The notes under the pieces: generated by a model
Database searches by the model: none
Told to the model about the DNA's origin: nothing
What the model saw: only the letters and a program-made list of their open reading frames with translations
Assembly: GCF_000526495.1 (NCBI RefSeq)
Contig: NZ_JAGE01000001.1
Coordinates: 3,521,001-3,585,000 of the forward strand
DNA length: 64,000 nt
From: Ruminiclostridium josui JCM 17888
GTDB lineage: Bacteria > Bacillota > Clostridia > Acetivibrionales > DSM-1351
Reading direction: 5' to 3'
Shown: one piece after another, positions 44,311 through 54,004 of the stretch
Numbering within the stretch: the first letter of the stretch is position 1
Layout: the number at the start of each line of letters is the position of its first letter
Position numbers and translations under genes: made by a program

Positions 44311-45978
44311 ATGACATTTTTTTATATAATTCTTGCTATAGTTGTGGGATGTATAATTATAAGTGTAATTGGGAAAATATCCCGTACAAATAAAAACAGG
44401 AGTCAAATTCGAGCCCAATGGGGCAAAACTCCTGCTACAAAGTATTCAGAGGATATATACAACTCCGTTAGAAATTATTTTGATAACCATAAAGATCAAG
44501 GAAAGAACTTTTTTATAGATGACATAACTTGGAATGATTTAGATATGAATAGGATTTTTGCCAGGGTGAACATAACCCGAACGGATGTAGGGGAAGAATA
44601 TCTATACAACATGCTGAGGGAATTAGTCTATGATCAGAATGAGTTGACTGAGAGGGACAGGCTGATAGAGTACTTTAGAAAAAACCCATTTGAACGTGAA
44701 AAGATTCAGTTAATCTTATCAGATTTGGGAAAACTCAGGTTTTTAAGTATATCAGAATACATGAACGGTAAAAGAAGCGGTGGTGGCATAAAGGGAATAT
44801 ACTATAAGATTTTGTCATTATTCTTTATAGCATCAATGGTTGCCACAATATTTTATCCCGGAGCAATAGCTGTTTTTATGATATCACTTGCTGTTAATGT
44901 AACAGTTTATTTCAAGGCAAGGGATCAGATTATCGGTCACTTGCAATCTCTCGGATATATTGTGAACATGCTGGGAATTTCACGAAAAATATCAAAGCTC
45001 AATATAAAAGAACTGGATACATATTTAATTGAATTGAGAAAATGTAGTGCTAAAGTAAAGGGAGTCAGCCTTAATGCCTTTTATTTTTTGTTCTATACAA
45101 GTGAGAACTATTTATTTGAGCTTATAAAAATATTTCTTCTTGGTGAACCAGTTGCGTTTCACAGTATATTTAAAATTGTAACAAAACACAGTCAGGAAAT
45201 CGAGGCTGTATTTAAGAATGTTGGACTTCTTGATAGTCTGATATCAGTGGCATCCTACAGGGATAGCCTTGATTACTATGTAACGCCTGTACTGGTAAAA
45301 GGGAATATAAATAGCAAAAAGATAGAATTTACAGATATGTATCATCCCCTGATAAAAAACCCTGTTACAAATTCCTTCTCCGTAGCAGGAGGGGCATTGA
45401 TAACAGGGTCAAATGCAAGCGGAAAATCAACATTTCTTAAATCGATAGCAATAAATGCAGTTTTTGCTCAGACTATTTACACATGTCTTGCAAAGGCATA
45501 TTATTCCAGCTACTTTAATATTTACAGTTCTATGGCTCTGAGTGACAATCTTGAAATGAATGAGAGCTACTATATTGTTGAAATAAAATCTCTTAAACGT
45601 ATTCTGAAGGGCCTCAACGACCAAGTTCCATGCCTCTGTGTCATAGATGAAGTGCTGAGAGGTACAAATACTATTGAAAGAATTGCAGCATCCTCTGAAA
45701 TACTGAACTATATTGCAGGCAATAATTGTATATGTCTTTGTGCTTCCCACGATATAGAGCTAACTCAAATATTGGCAGATAAAGTTGACAATTATCACTT
45801 TCAGGAATTCTTTGAGGATGATAATATAAAGTTTGACTATAAAATATATCCTGGTAAATCAACTACCCGTAATGCAATAAAATTATTAAAAATACTTGGT
45901 TATGATAAAAGCATAGTTGACAACGCTGAAAAAAGAGCTTGTCAATTTACCGAAAATGGATATTGGTTAACAGTGTAA
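44311..45978 (+). CDS. Membrane-anchored MutS-family ATPase
   Basis: 555 residues. An N-terminal helix (1-20) and two more hydrophobic helices near 165-205 suggest membrane attachment. The C-terminal part is MutS domain V: Walker A TGSNASGKST (near 370), Walker B CLCVIDEVLRGTNT and the ASHDIELTQ switch. It lacks the N-terminal mismatch-recognition domain of MutS and the Smr end of MutS2, so mismatch repair is unlikely. Function unknown; membrane-bound MutS relatives are a recognised but little studied set. It begins 6 nt after the MinD-like gene. Confidence 0.8.
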   Translation: MTFFYIILAIVVGCIIISVIGKISRTNKNRSQIRAQWGKTPATKYSEDIYNSVRNYFDNHKDQGKNFFIDDITWNDLDMNRIFARVNITRTDVGEEYLYNMLRELVYDQNELTERDRLIEYFRKNPFEREKIQLILSDLGKLRFLSISEYMNGKRSGGGIKGIYYKILSLFFIASMVATIFYPGAIAVFMISLAVNVTVYFKARDQIIGHLQSLGYIVNMLGISRKISKLNIKELDTYLIELRKCSAKVKGVSLNAFYFLFYTSENYLFELIKIFLLGEPVAFHSIFKIVTKHSQEIEAVFKNVGLLDSLISVASYRDSLDYYVTPVLVKGNINSKKIEFTDMYHPLIKNPVTNSFSVAGGALITGSNASGKSTFLKSIAINAVFAQTIYTCLAKAYYSSYFNIYSSMALSDNLEMNESYYIVEIKSLKRILKGLNDQVPCLCVIDEVLRGTNTIERIAASSEILNYIAGNNCICLCASHDIELTQILADKVDNYHFQEFFEDDNIKFDYKIYPGKSTTRNAIKLLKILGYDKSIVDNAEKRACQFTENGYWLTV

Positions 45979-46003
45979 TAATTGAAGTTTTTATTTGCAT
46001 AAC

Positions 46004-46032
46004 TTGCAAATAGATACAAAGAGTTTTATAAT
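46004..46032 (+). promoter_or_regulatory. Sigma-A promoter for the ferredoxin/2-oxoacid oxidoreductase cluster
   Basis: TTGCAA at 46004-46009 and TATAAT at 46027-46032 with a 17-bp spacer, 79 nt before the ferredoxin start. Confidence 0.7.
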
Positions 46033-46110
46033 AAAACAATAGTTTTAGTTCGCTAAATTACTAAAAATCAAAAGTAAATAAAGTTAATAAAATAAAGTGA
46101 GGTCTTGATA

Positions 46111-46317
46111 ATGGCAAAAGTTATATTCCACGAGGAAAGATGCAAAGGCTGTAAACTATGCGTTACAGTTTGTCCTAAAAAAATTGTCATAATGAAATCT
46201 GATAAATTAAATCAGAAAGGTTTTCATCCTGCAGGAGTCGAAGAAATGGATAAATGTATCGGATGTGCATTCTGTGCTACAATTTGTCCAGATTGCGTTA
46301 TTGAGGTAGAGAAGTAA
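46111..46317 (+). CDS. 2x[4Fe-4S] ferredoxin subunit of 2-oxoacid:ferredoxin oxidoreductase
   Basis: 68 residues from ATG 46111 (GAGGTC upstream). Two CxxCxxCxxxCP motifs (CKGCKLCVTVCP and CIGCAFCATICP) bind two clusters. This is the delta subunit of the VOR/KOR type. It relays electrons from the thiamine-diphosphate subunit to ferredoxin. A hairpin separates it from vorB. Confidence 0.9.
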   Translation: MAKVIFHEERCKGCKLCVTVCPKKIVIMKSDKLNQKGFHPAGVEEMDKCIGCAFCATICPDCVIEVEK

Positions 46318-46407
46318 GAAGTATAAAGGAAGAATAAAAATATAATAATGTTCCCTACCAAACATACGATGGGAAATGTTTAGATTATAGGCGGTGAACA
46401 CATATCA

Positions 46408-46446
46408 CTTGCCTTATTTGAAATGTAGCTAAGGCAAGAATGTTTT
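46408..46446 (+). terminator. Hairpin between ferredoxin and vorB genes
   Basis: CTTGCCTTA pairs with TAAGGCAAG, followed by AATGTTTTTC. It may partly terminate transcription, adjusting the ferredoxin-to-catalytic-subunit ratio. Confidence 0.55.
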
Positions 46447-46515
46447 TCGGTAGCCGAAGAATTTTCTTGGAATAATAAAAATTTTGGAGCCGTTTTGTGG
46501 CTCATGGAGGTTAAT

Positions 46516-47574
46516 ATGGCAGAAAAATTATTAATGAAGGGTAATGAGGTAATAGCAGAAGCTGCCTTAAGAGCCGGTTGCAGGCATTATTTTGGATATC
46601 CTATCACACCCCAGACTGAAGTAGCACATTACATGGCAAAAGCAATGCCAAAAATAAACGGTACATTTGTTCAGGCTGAGAGCGAGGTTGCAGCAATTAA
46701 TATGGTTTATGGTGCAGCGGCAGCAGGAGCACGTGTTCTGACATCATCTTCAAGTCCTGGAGTGAGCTTGAAGCAGGAGGGTATTTCATACATAGCTGGA
46801 GCAGAGCTGCCTGCGGTAATGGTAAATATTGTGCGCTGTGGCCCCGGTCTTGGCGGTATACTTCCTGCACAGTGTGATTATTTTCAGTCTGTTAAGGGCG
46901 GAGGACACGGAGACTACAAAAATGTAGTTCTTGCTCCATCAAGTGTTCAAGAACTTTATGAGTTGACGGTAGAAGCTTTCAATATATCTGACAAGTACAG
47001 AATACTTACCATAATCTTGGGAGACGGTATGCTTGGTCAGATGATGGAAGCAGTTGAATTCAAGGATAAGGAAGAAATTTATCAGGATGATAAAAAGTGG
47101 GCTTGTACAGGAACAAAAATGGAGAGGGAAAGTAATGATATTACCTCCATATATATCCAACCAGAAGTCCTTGAAAATCATAATCTGAAGCTTCAGGCTA
47201 AATATAAGAAGATTGAAGAGAATGAAACAAGAGTTGAATCATATAACTGTGAAAATGCAGACATAATTGTAACTGCATACGGAACTGTAGCGAGAATTGT
47301 TAAGAATGTAATAAAAATGGCTGAGAAAGAAGGCATAAAGGTAGGACTGATAAGACCTATCTCATTGTGGCCATTCCCGACTGCTGAATTTGAAAAGTAT
47401 GCGGAAACACCTAAGGCATTCCTAAGTGTAGAACTGAGTGCAGGACAAATGGTTGAGGATGTTCGTCTTGCTGTTAACGGAAAACGACCTGTTCATTTCT
47501 ATGGACGTATGGGTGGTATGGTTCCAAGCCAAAAAGAAATTCTTGATAAAATAAAGGAAATCTTAAATAAATAA
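46516..47574 (+). CDS. vorB: 2-oxoacid:ferredoxin oxidoreductase alpha subunit (VorB-type)
   Basis: 352 residues from ATG 46516 (ATGGAGGTTAAT upstream). LLMKGNEVIAEAALRAGCRH and YFGYPITPQTEV, SSSSPGVSLKQEGISY and SVKGGGHGDY match the alpha subunit of 3-methyl-2-oxobutanoate and 2-oxoglutarate ferredoxin oxidoreductases. It forms one half of the pyrimidine-binding, thiamine-diphosphate active site. The exact substrate is uncertain. It is followed by the TPP and gamma subunits with gaps of 21 and 2 nt. Confidence 0.9.
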   Translation: MAEKLLMKGNEVIAEAALRAGCRHYFGYPITPQTEVAHYMAKAMPKINGTFVQAESEVAAINMVYGAAAAGARVLTSSSSPGVSLKQEGISYIAGAELPAVMVNIVRCGPGLGGILPAQCDYFQSVKGGGHGDYKNVVLAPSSVQELYELTVEAFNISDKYRILTIILGDGMLGQMMEAVEFKDKEEIYQDDKKWACTGTKMERESNDITSIYIQPEVLENHNLKLQAKYKKIEENETRVESYNCENADIIVTAYGTVARIVKNVIKMAEKEGIKVGLIRPISLWPFPTAEFEKYAETPKAFLSVELSAGQMVEDVRLAVNGKRPVHFYGRMGGMVPSQKEILDKIKEILNK

Positions 47575-47595
47575 GATTCAGATGGAGGGGAAAAA

Positions 47596-48342
47596 ATGGC
47601 AACTGTGTTTAAAAAACCACATGCTTTAAAGGACTTATCTCTTCACTATTGTCCAGGTTGTACTCATGGTATTATTCATAGGATAGTAGCTGAAGTAATT
47701 GACGAGTTAGGTATAGAGGGTACTACAATAGGTGTTTCACCTGTTGGATGTGCATACAATAATTATGAGTATTTTCATGTAGATATGGTACAGGCTGCTC
47801 ACGGTAGAGCTCCGGCTGTTGCAACCGGAATAAAAAGAGTTCATCCTGATAACTTTGTATTTACTTACCAAGGAGACGGAGACCTTGCTGCCATTGGAAC
47901 AGCTGAAATAATTCACGCTGCTACAAGAGGTGAAAAAATAACAACTATTTTTGTAAATAATGCAATATATGGTATGACATCAGGTCAAATGGCTCCAACA
48001 ACACTATTAAATCAGGTTACAACTACTTCACCATTTGGCAGAAAACCTGAGATTCATGGATTCCCAATAAAGGTTTGTGAGCTGCTTTCACAATTGGAAG
48101 GTGCTGCATATGTTGAAAGAACATCTGTACATGATGTTAAAAATATTAGGAATACCAAGGAAGCTATAAAGAAGGCTTTTAAAGTTCAAGAAGCAAACAA
48201 GGGATTTTCAATAGTTGAGGTCTTGTCAACATGCCCTACAAACTGGGGATTGAATCCTGTAGATGCATTGAAATGGCTTGAAACCAACATGTTGCCCTTC
48301 TATCCTTTGGGTAATTTCAAAGGAAAGGATTTGGAGGTGTAG
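47596..48342 (+). CDS. 2-oxoacid:ferredoxin oxidoreductase beta (thiamine-diphosphate) subunit
   Basis: 248 residues. YCPGCTHG carries cluster-linked Cys, and QGDGDLAAIGTAE then NNAIYGMTSGQMAPTT forms the thiamine-diphosphate/Mg site (GDG...N). GGAGGGG precedes the ATG. Together with the neighbouring subunits it decarboxylates a 2-oxoacid to the CoA thioester and reduces ferredoxin. Confidence 0.92.
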   Translation: MATVFKKPHALKDLSLHYCPGCTHGIIHRIVAEVIDELGIEGTTIGVSPVGCAYNNYEYFHVDMVQAAHGRAPAVATGIKRVHPDNFVFTYQGDGDLAAIGTAEIIHAATRGEKITTIFVNNAIYGMTSGQMAPTTLLNQVTTTSPFGRKPEIHGFPIKVCELLSQLEGAAYVERTSVHDVKNIRNTKEAIKKAFKVQEANKGFSIVEVLSTCPTNWGLNPVDALKWLETNMLPFYPLGNFKGKDLEV

Positions 48343-48344
48343 AA

Positions 48345-48878
48345 ATGAAGCAGCTTGAATTGATAATTGCAGGTTTTGGAGGACAAGGTATATTATCGGC
48401 AGGAAGATTGTTAGCATATGCCGGAATGCTTGAAGGAAAAAATGTTTCATGGTTGCCGTCATATGGACCGGAAATGAGAGGCGGTACTGCAAACTGCAGT
48501 GTTGTTATTTCTGATGAACCTGTGGGTTCTCCAATATTGGATACAGCTAACGTACTGATTGTAATGAATGGTCCATCTCTTGAAAAGTTTGAGAAATCAG
48601 TAGTAAGCGGTGGGCTAATCATATCTGACAGTTCTTTGGTAGAAGCAAAACCCGTCAGAACAGATATTGATTTTGTAGGTATTCCTGCAACACAGATGGC
48701 CTCAGATATGGGTAATCTTACTTATGCAAATATTATAATTTTGGGTAAATTGCTAGCAAAAACCGAAATTGTTTCAAAGAAAAGCTTTGAGGCTGCTTTG
48801 AAAAAGGTTCTTCCTCCAAAGAAGCATTATATGATTCCTGATGAAATGAAAGCCCTTGATATGGGACATGATTATTAA
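48345..48878 (+). CDS. 2-oxoacid:ferredoxin oxidoreductase gamma subunit
   Basis: 177 residues. IAGFGGQGILSAGRLLAYAG and SYGPEMRGGTANCSVVIS are hallmarks of the gamma subunit of POR/KOR/VOR enzymes, which helps bind CoA. It starts 2 nt after the beta-subunit stop, so the two are co-translated; a strong terminator ends the operon. Confidence 0.92.
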   Translation: MKQLELIIAGFGGQGILSAGRLLAYAGMLEGKNVSWLPSYGPEMRGGTANCSVVISDEPVGSPILDTANVLIVMNGPSLEKFEKSVVSGGLIISDSSLVEAKPVRTDIDFVGIPATQMASDMGNLTYANIIILGKLLAKTEIVSKKSFEAALKKVLPPKKHYMIPDEMKALDMGHDY

Positions 48879-48939
48879 AGGAAAAATACATAATTAACTT
48901 TATATATTTTGTCACAAGATTGTAAGAACTGTGTTTTAT

Positions 48940-48989
48940 AATTCAAGCTATAGACTATCTGATTGATTAGTGTATAGCTTGAATTTTTT
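48940..48989 (+). terminator. Terminator of the oxidoreductase operon
   Basis: AATTCAAGCTATA pairs with TATAGCTTGAATT, followed by T. Confidence 0.85.
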
Positions 48990-49006
48990 AAATTGGAGAT
49001 GATTCT

Positions 49007-49684
49007 ATGATTATATTGAAAACAGAGGGATTACGAAAATATTATGGCAAGGATGAAAATCTTGTAAAAGCTCTTGATGGCATAAATTTGGAAATTATGG
49101 AAGGTGAATTTGTGGCCATTGTCGGTACATCAGGAAGCGGTAAATCAACTCTTTTACATATGCTAGGTGGGCTTGACAAAGCTACAGAGGGCAAAGTTAC
49201 GGTAGCGGGTAAGGAAGTTTTTGATTTGAATGATGAGCAGAGGACTGTTTTTCGCAGAAGGAATATTGGCTTTATATTTCAAAATTACAATCTGGTCCCT
49301 ATACTGAATGTTTATGAAAATATCACTCTTCCAGTAGAACTGGATGGGGGAAGCCTTGATAAAACATTTATAGACGATATTATAAAAACTCTTGGCCTTG
49401 GTGGTAAGCTTACAAACCTTCCAAACAATCTTTCAGGAGGTCAGCAGCAAAGAGTAGCCATAGCAAGAGCATTGGCAGCAAAACCTGCCATAATCCTTGC
49501 AGATGAACCAACAGGCAACCTTGATAGCAAAACTGGACTAGAGGTAGTTGGTTTGCTTAAAATGACCAGTAAAAGATTCCATCAGACAATTGTCATGATT
49601 ACACATAATGAAGAAATTGCTCAGCTGGCAGATAGGATCATTCGCATTGAGGACGGTAAAATAGTCGGGGGTGAAGACAAATGA
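49007..49684 (+). CDS. ABC transporter ATP-binding protein (MacB/LolD/BceA type)
   Basis: 225 residues. Walker [11 protein letters not shown]-loop [10 protein letters not shown], signature LSGGQQQ, Walker [11 protein letters not shown] and switch His ITHNEE are all present. The length and the signature place it in the MacB/LolD-like group that pairs with FtsX-type permeases. Overlaps the permease start (ATGA). The operon with a response regulator and kinase suggests antimicrobial-peptide or envelope-stress sensing. Confidence 0.93.
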   Translation: MIILKTEGLRKYYGKDENLVKALDGINLEIMEGEFVAIVGTSGSGKSTLLHMLGGLDKATEGKVTVAGKEVFDLNDEQRTVFRRRNIGFIFQNYNLVPILNVYENITLPVELDGGSLDKTFIDDIIKTLGLGGKLTNLPNNLSGGQQQRVAIARALAAKPAIILADEPTGNLDSKTGLEVVGLLKMTSKRFHQTIVMITHNEEIAQLADRIIRIEDGKIVGGEDK

Positions 49685-52176
49685 TGTTTCCTACCGATAA
49701 CAGGATTGTAATAAAAAAATTGACTGTAAGAACAATAAAAGCAAGCAAAATTAGAAATATATTTGTTGTTACTGCCATAGCATTAACTGCTTTACTTCTA
49801 TCAACCATTTTTAGTATAGGAATAAGTGGAGTAGAGTCCGTCAAATTACAGAAAATAAGAACTATGGGAACAATAGAGCATGGGGGCTTAACTTGTCCTA
49901 CTGATGTACAGATAAAGAAGCTGAAATCATTGGATTATATAAAGTATGTAGGTATTATGGCACATGCGGGAGATATAGTAAAAACTCCTGAAATGGGAAA
50001 CTTGTCTTTGTCATTGTTCTGGTTTGACAATACGGAATGGGAAAAACTTAGAGTTCCAGCTATGAGTAATATTAATGGAAAATATCCTCAGGCATATAAT
50101 GAGATAATGATACCGGAATGGATTCTTAAAAGAATGGGTATAACTGATCCTAAAATAGGCATGGATATACCAATTAAATATAGAAAGGCTGGAGATACTG
50201 AGCCTAGAGCCACAAGTGAAACCTTTAAACTTTCAGCATATTACACAGAATATTCTAATTTGCGTTCGGGAAATATTGGAACCATGTATGTATCAAAAGC
50301 TTTTCTTGATAAGAATGGAATTACTCCTGAGATTTCAGGCACTGCAACTGTACATTTCAAAAGCAATAAGAATATTGAGCAACAATTTGAAAAACTTATC
50401 AAGGAGGTCACTGCATCACCAAATCAGAAGTGGAAGATGGTTCCGTTATATGAAACTGTAAATGGAGACAGGCTGTCAACAATAATAGGACTGTCAGGAC
50501 TTATACTATTCATAATGCTAAGCAGCTACCTGCTAATATATAATGTTTTATATATATCGGTGTCAAAGGACGTACACTTTTACGGGTTGCTAAAAACTGT
50601 TGGTACTACTCCAAAGCAAATAAGAAGAATAGTAACGGGTCAGGCAATTAGGCTGACAGCCCTGGGAGTACCTCTCGGACTAGTTCTGGGAGCAGCAGTT
50701 TCCTTTGTTGCCGTTCCCTTTGCACTAAGCGGGGCTTCAATAGATACAGGTATAAAAATATCTTTTAATCCTATCATATATATAGGAGCAGCAGTTTTTT
50801 CTCTTGTAACTACACTTATCAGCAGTATAAAACCCGCTGGAATGGCTGCTTCAATTTCACCGATTGAAGCGGTCAGATATACCGGAGCTACTGTATCCCT
50901 AAAACTCAGAAAAGGGTCAAGGGGAGGTAAGGTGCAAAAAATGGCTTTCAGAAATGTTTTCAGAAACAGACGAAGGGCAGCAATTGTTCTCTTATCATTG
51001 TTTATGGGAATAACGACATTTATGTTGGTAAACACACTTGTGCTAAGTATGGATACGGAAAATTATGTAAATAGCTATATGGATAATGATTTTACGTTAA
51101 CAAATAATACATTTTTTCAAAATGGTACAGGAATAAAGCAGAAGTTTGATAATGATTTTATATCAAAACTTGAAAGCATAGAAGGAGTAACAGAAATAAG
51201 AAAGGTATATCAAAAGATAGTTACTCTCAAATACGACGAAGACCTATATAAGAAACATATTGAAGAATTCGCAAAAAGGTTTAATGCACAGATACCAACA
51301 AGTGAGGAAATAAAGAAAAACCCAAGGATTTTCTGGTCAAACTTGGTGGGACTTGACACGGAATTCCTAAGCAACCGTAATAAAACACTTACAGAACCTG
51401 TTGATTTGGAAGCTTTTAAAACAGGTCAGATAGCTTTAATTTCAACAAATAATCCAAAACTTTTCAAGGTGAGTTCCCGTATTGATTTTACGGCAGATGA
51501 AAAAAATTATTCTATCAAGTTGGGAGGATTTTTACCTGAAAGAACTGCATTTAGCGGAGGCTTTGGGCTGGCACCTGTTGTTTACATAAGCAATGACTAT
51601 ATGAAAAAGTTATTTAACGACCCTGTTTTGTGTTCTATAACAATTAATTCTCAAAAGGACAAAGAAGCAGATGTATTAAAACAGTTAAAGGAAATGACAG
51701 CAAATGATAATGAAATATCAATGGATTCAAGGCTAGAGACCCTTGAGCAATTTAGAAGTTCAAAAACAATGCTATACATTCTAGGTGGTGGACTGTCCTT
51801 AATATTGGCACTTATAGGTATTCTCAATTTTGTAAATGTTATGGTGACTGGAGTAAACACAAGACGGCGTGAGTTTGCAGTTTTAGAGAGTATTGGTATG
51901 ACTCCGAAACAGATGAAACGTATGCTAGCTTTAGAGGGACTCACTTATGCAATTATTTCCTGTGGACTTGTGGTTACTTTAGGAGTTGCAATAGATATAT
52001 GGATATTCAGCTTATTCAAGAAGCAGGCTGACTACGCCATTTTTACCTTCCCTGCAATTCCATTAGGTTTATCAGTTGTTATTATTTTTGCGGTGTGTAT
52101 TTTAGTACCGGTAGCTGCATACGTTACAACTACAAAAGATACAGTTACGGAGAGGTTGAGAAGCGTTGAAGGTTAG
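49681..52176 (+). CDS. ABC transporter permease with two FtsX/MacB-PCD units
   Basis: 831 residues arranged as two repeats: TM1 (about 22-45), an ectodomain, three TMs (about 265-385), then TM (about 430-455), a second ectodomain (about 460-690) and three TMs (about 695-815). The C-terminal TM group ends RLRSVEG. The eight-TM duplicated layout differs from the ten-TM BceB. It probably exports or senses a peptide or lipid. The paired ATPase overlaps its start by 4 nt. Confidence 0.88.
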   Translation: MMFPTDNRIVIKKLTVRTIKASKIRNIFVVTAIALTALLLSTIFSIGISGVESVKLQKIRTMGTIEHGGLTCPTDVQIKKLKSLDYIKYVGIMAHAGDIVKTPEMGNLSLSLFWFDNTEWEKLRVPAMSNINGKYPQAYNEIMIPEWILKRMGITDPKIGMDIPIKYRKAGDTEPRATSETFKLSAYYTEYSNLRSGNIGTMYVSKAFLDKNGITPEISGTATVHFKSNKNIEQQFEKLIKEVTASPNQKWKMVPLYETVNGDRLSTIIGLSGLILFIMLSSYLLIYNVLYISVSKDVHFYGLLKTVGTTPKQIRRIVTGQAIRLTALGVPLGLVLGAAVSFVAVPFALSGASIDTGIKISFNPIIYIGAAVFSLVTTLISSIKPAGMAASISPIEAVRYTGATVSLKLRKGSRGGKVQKMAFRNVFRNRRRAAIVLLSLFMGITTFMLVNTLVLSMDTENYVNSYMDNDFTLTNNTFFQNGTGIKQKFDNDFISKLESIEGVTEIRKVYQKIVTLKYDEDLYKKHIEEFAKRFNAQIPTSEEIKKNPRIFWSNLVGLDTEFLSNRNKTLTEPVDLEAFKTGQIALISTNNPKLFKVSSRIDFTADEKNYSIKLGGFLPERTAFSGGFGLAPVVYISNDYMKKLFNDPVLCSITINSQKDKEADVLKQLKEMTANDNEISMDSRLETLEQFRSSKTMLYILGGGLSLILALIGILNFVNVMVTGVNTRRREFAVLESIGMTPKQMKRMLALEGLTYAIISCGLVVTLGVAIDIWIFSLFKKQADYAIFTFPAIPLGLSVVIIFAVCILVPVAAYVTTTKDTVTERLRSVEG

Positions 52177-52222
52177 GATAAAATAATTATGTATTAACAT
52201 AATTTTCTTTTGGAGAGGTAAT

Positions 52223-52909
52223 ATGGCTAGAATACTTATTGTTGAAGATGATAAGCTTCTCAATGAAGGGATATCAATTGCACTAAAAAAGTATGGACAT
52301 ACGGTTCTGTCAGGTTATTGCTACCATGAAGCTTTTTGCTTATTTCTCAATAACAGCTTTGAATTAATACTGCTGGATATAAATCTTCCTGACAGAAGTG
52401 GTCTTGAGCTTTGTAATGAAATACGAAAAAAATCTGATATTCCCATCATATTCATCACTGCTAATGACACGGAGCAGGATATTGTTAATGGCTTTGTGAA
52501 CGGCTGTGACGACTATATAGCAAAGCCATTTTCTCTTGAAGTTATGAATCGGCGTATTAATGCAGTACTCAGGCGGACCAGAACTGAAAATAAAAGCATT
52601 TTTCATTCAGGTGAAATATCAATAAACTATGAAAAAATGATGGTTACAAAAGGCGAAGTATCAATTAAACTGACTGCGACAGAATACAAGTTGCTGACAC
52701 TTCTTACTCAAAACAGCGGGCAGGTACTTACCAGAGATATTATTCTCCAGAGACTTTGGGACACAGATGAAGCTTTTGTTGATGAAAATGCTGTAAGTGT
52801 TAACATGAGAAGGCTTCGTCAAAAAATTGAGGATGACCCTAAAAATCCGAAATATATAAAAACCGTTTTCGGCATAGGCTATACCTGGGGAGAGGAGTCC
52901 TGTAGGTGA
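52223..52909 (+). CDS. OmpR/PhoB-family response regulator
   Basis: 228 residues. The receiver has IVEDD, LLDINLPD (phospho-Asp), TAND and AKPF; the winged-helix output domain (130-225) reads LTATEYKLLTLLTQNSGQVL and VSVNMRRLRQKIEDDP. It overlaps the sensor kinase gene (ATGA-type, 4 nt). Likely activates the upstream ABC transporter genes. Confidence 0.93.
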   Translation: MARILIVEDDKLLNEGISIALKKYGHTVLSGYCYHEAFCLFLNNSFELILLDINLPDRSGLELCNEIRKKSDIPIIFITANDTEQDIVNGFVNGCDDYIAKPFSLEVMNRRINAVLRRTRTENKSIFHSGEISINYEKMMVTKGEVSIKLTATEYKLLTLLTQNSGQVLTRDIILQRLWDTDEAFVDENAVSVNMRRLRQKIEDDPKNPKYIKTVFGIGYTWGEESCR

Positions 52910-53937
52910 TGAATGGTATAAAAAAAAGAGAAGCCGTTTTGATCGCAGCAATTTATTGTATTTGTATTGCTTTTATGACATACCAACTATTGGTTGCAAA
53001 AAATAATCAAGCAGTGATATTCTGTATTATGTTTACGGTACTGTTAACTGCCTTGATTACAGCACTTATATTATTGATTCACAGATACATGCAAAGTGTA
53101 TTGGTACAGCTTTCCGAGATGGTAGCATCACTTATAGACATGAGGGAAGCAGAAGTAGTTTCGGTGCTTAACGATGATTTATTGTCAAAGTTACAATCAC
53201 AGGTGCTTAAGCTTTTAAGAATACTAAAATCACAAAACATAAAGCTTAGGAATGAAAAGAATGAAATAAAATCCTTGATTTCAGACATATCTCATCAGTT
53301 AAAGACCTCCCTTGCAAATCTTAAAATATATGTATCATTCATAATGGACGAAGATATTGATCCATTAATGAGAACGGAATACCTGAAAAATATTGATAAT
53401 CAATTAGATAAGCTCAATTGGCTGATGGAAAGCATGATAAAAATGACCAGGCTTGAAAGTGGTATTATTCAGTTGAATCGTGAAGAAAGTAGTTTGAATG
53501 ATATGCTGATGACATCCTTAAAGCAGATATACCAAAAAGCAATAAAGAAGAATATAGAAATAGTGTTCATTCCTTTAGAAAGAGATACTAGGTTGTCGAT
53601 TGACCAAAGATGGACGGCTGAGGCTATAACCAATATTTTGGACAATTCAGTCAAATATACACAGGAATCGGGAAAAATAAAAATTCAGGTACATAAATAC
53701 GAGCTGTTTATCAGAATTGATATAGAAGATAATGGTGTAGGGTTTAATGAAAATGAAGTTAATGATATATTCAAGCGTTTTTACCGAGGAAAAAACTCCA
53801 ATGGGATAGATGGTGTTGGAATAGGCCTTTATCTATCAAGAGAAATAATCTCAATGCAGGACGGATATATAAAAGCAAAGTCCGTATCAGGAAAGGGAAG
53901 TATGTTTTCGGTTTTTTTACCTCTTCAAAGCTATTAA
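52906..53937 (+). CDS. Intramembrane-sensing histidine kinase
   Basis: 343 residues. Two N-terminal membrane helices (11-29 and 37-59) are joined by only about seven residues, so there is no extracellular sensor; this is the plan of Bce-type kinases that sense through an ABC transporter. H-box DISHQLKTSLANLK, N-box TNILDNSVKY, G1 DNGVGF and G2 GVGIGLYLS are intact. It overlaps the response-regulator gene. Confidence 0.9.
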   Translation: MMNGIKKREAVLIAAIYCICIAFMTYQLLVAKNNQAVIFCIMFTVLLTALITALILLIHRYMQSVLVQLSEMVASLIDMREAEVVSVLNDDLLSKLQSQVLKLLRILKSQNIKLRNEKNEIKSLISDISHQLKTSLANLKIYVSFIMDEDIDPLMRTEYLKNIDNQLDKLNWLMESMIKMTRLESGIIQLNREESSLNDMLMTSLKQIYQKAIKKNIEIVFIPLERDTRLSIDQRWTAEAITNILDNSVKYTQESGKIKIQVHKYELFIRIDIEDNGVGFNENEVNDIFKRFYRGKNSNGIDGVGIGLYLSREIISMQDGYIKAKSVSGKGSMFSVFLPLQSY

Positions 53938-53940
53938 AAT

Positions 53941-53988
53941 TATGCACCCGGGGATACCAATCTTAAAATTAGTATCCTCGGGTGCATA
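53941..53988. terminator. Bidirectional terminator between kinase and glutamine synthetase genes
   Basis: TATGCACCCGGGGATAC (53941-53957) pairs with 53972-53988. It sits between converging genes. Confidence 0.8.
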
Positions 53989-54004
53989 ATAGTGTCTGGC
54001 TGAA

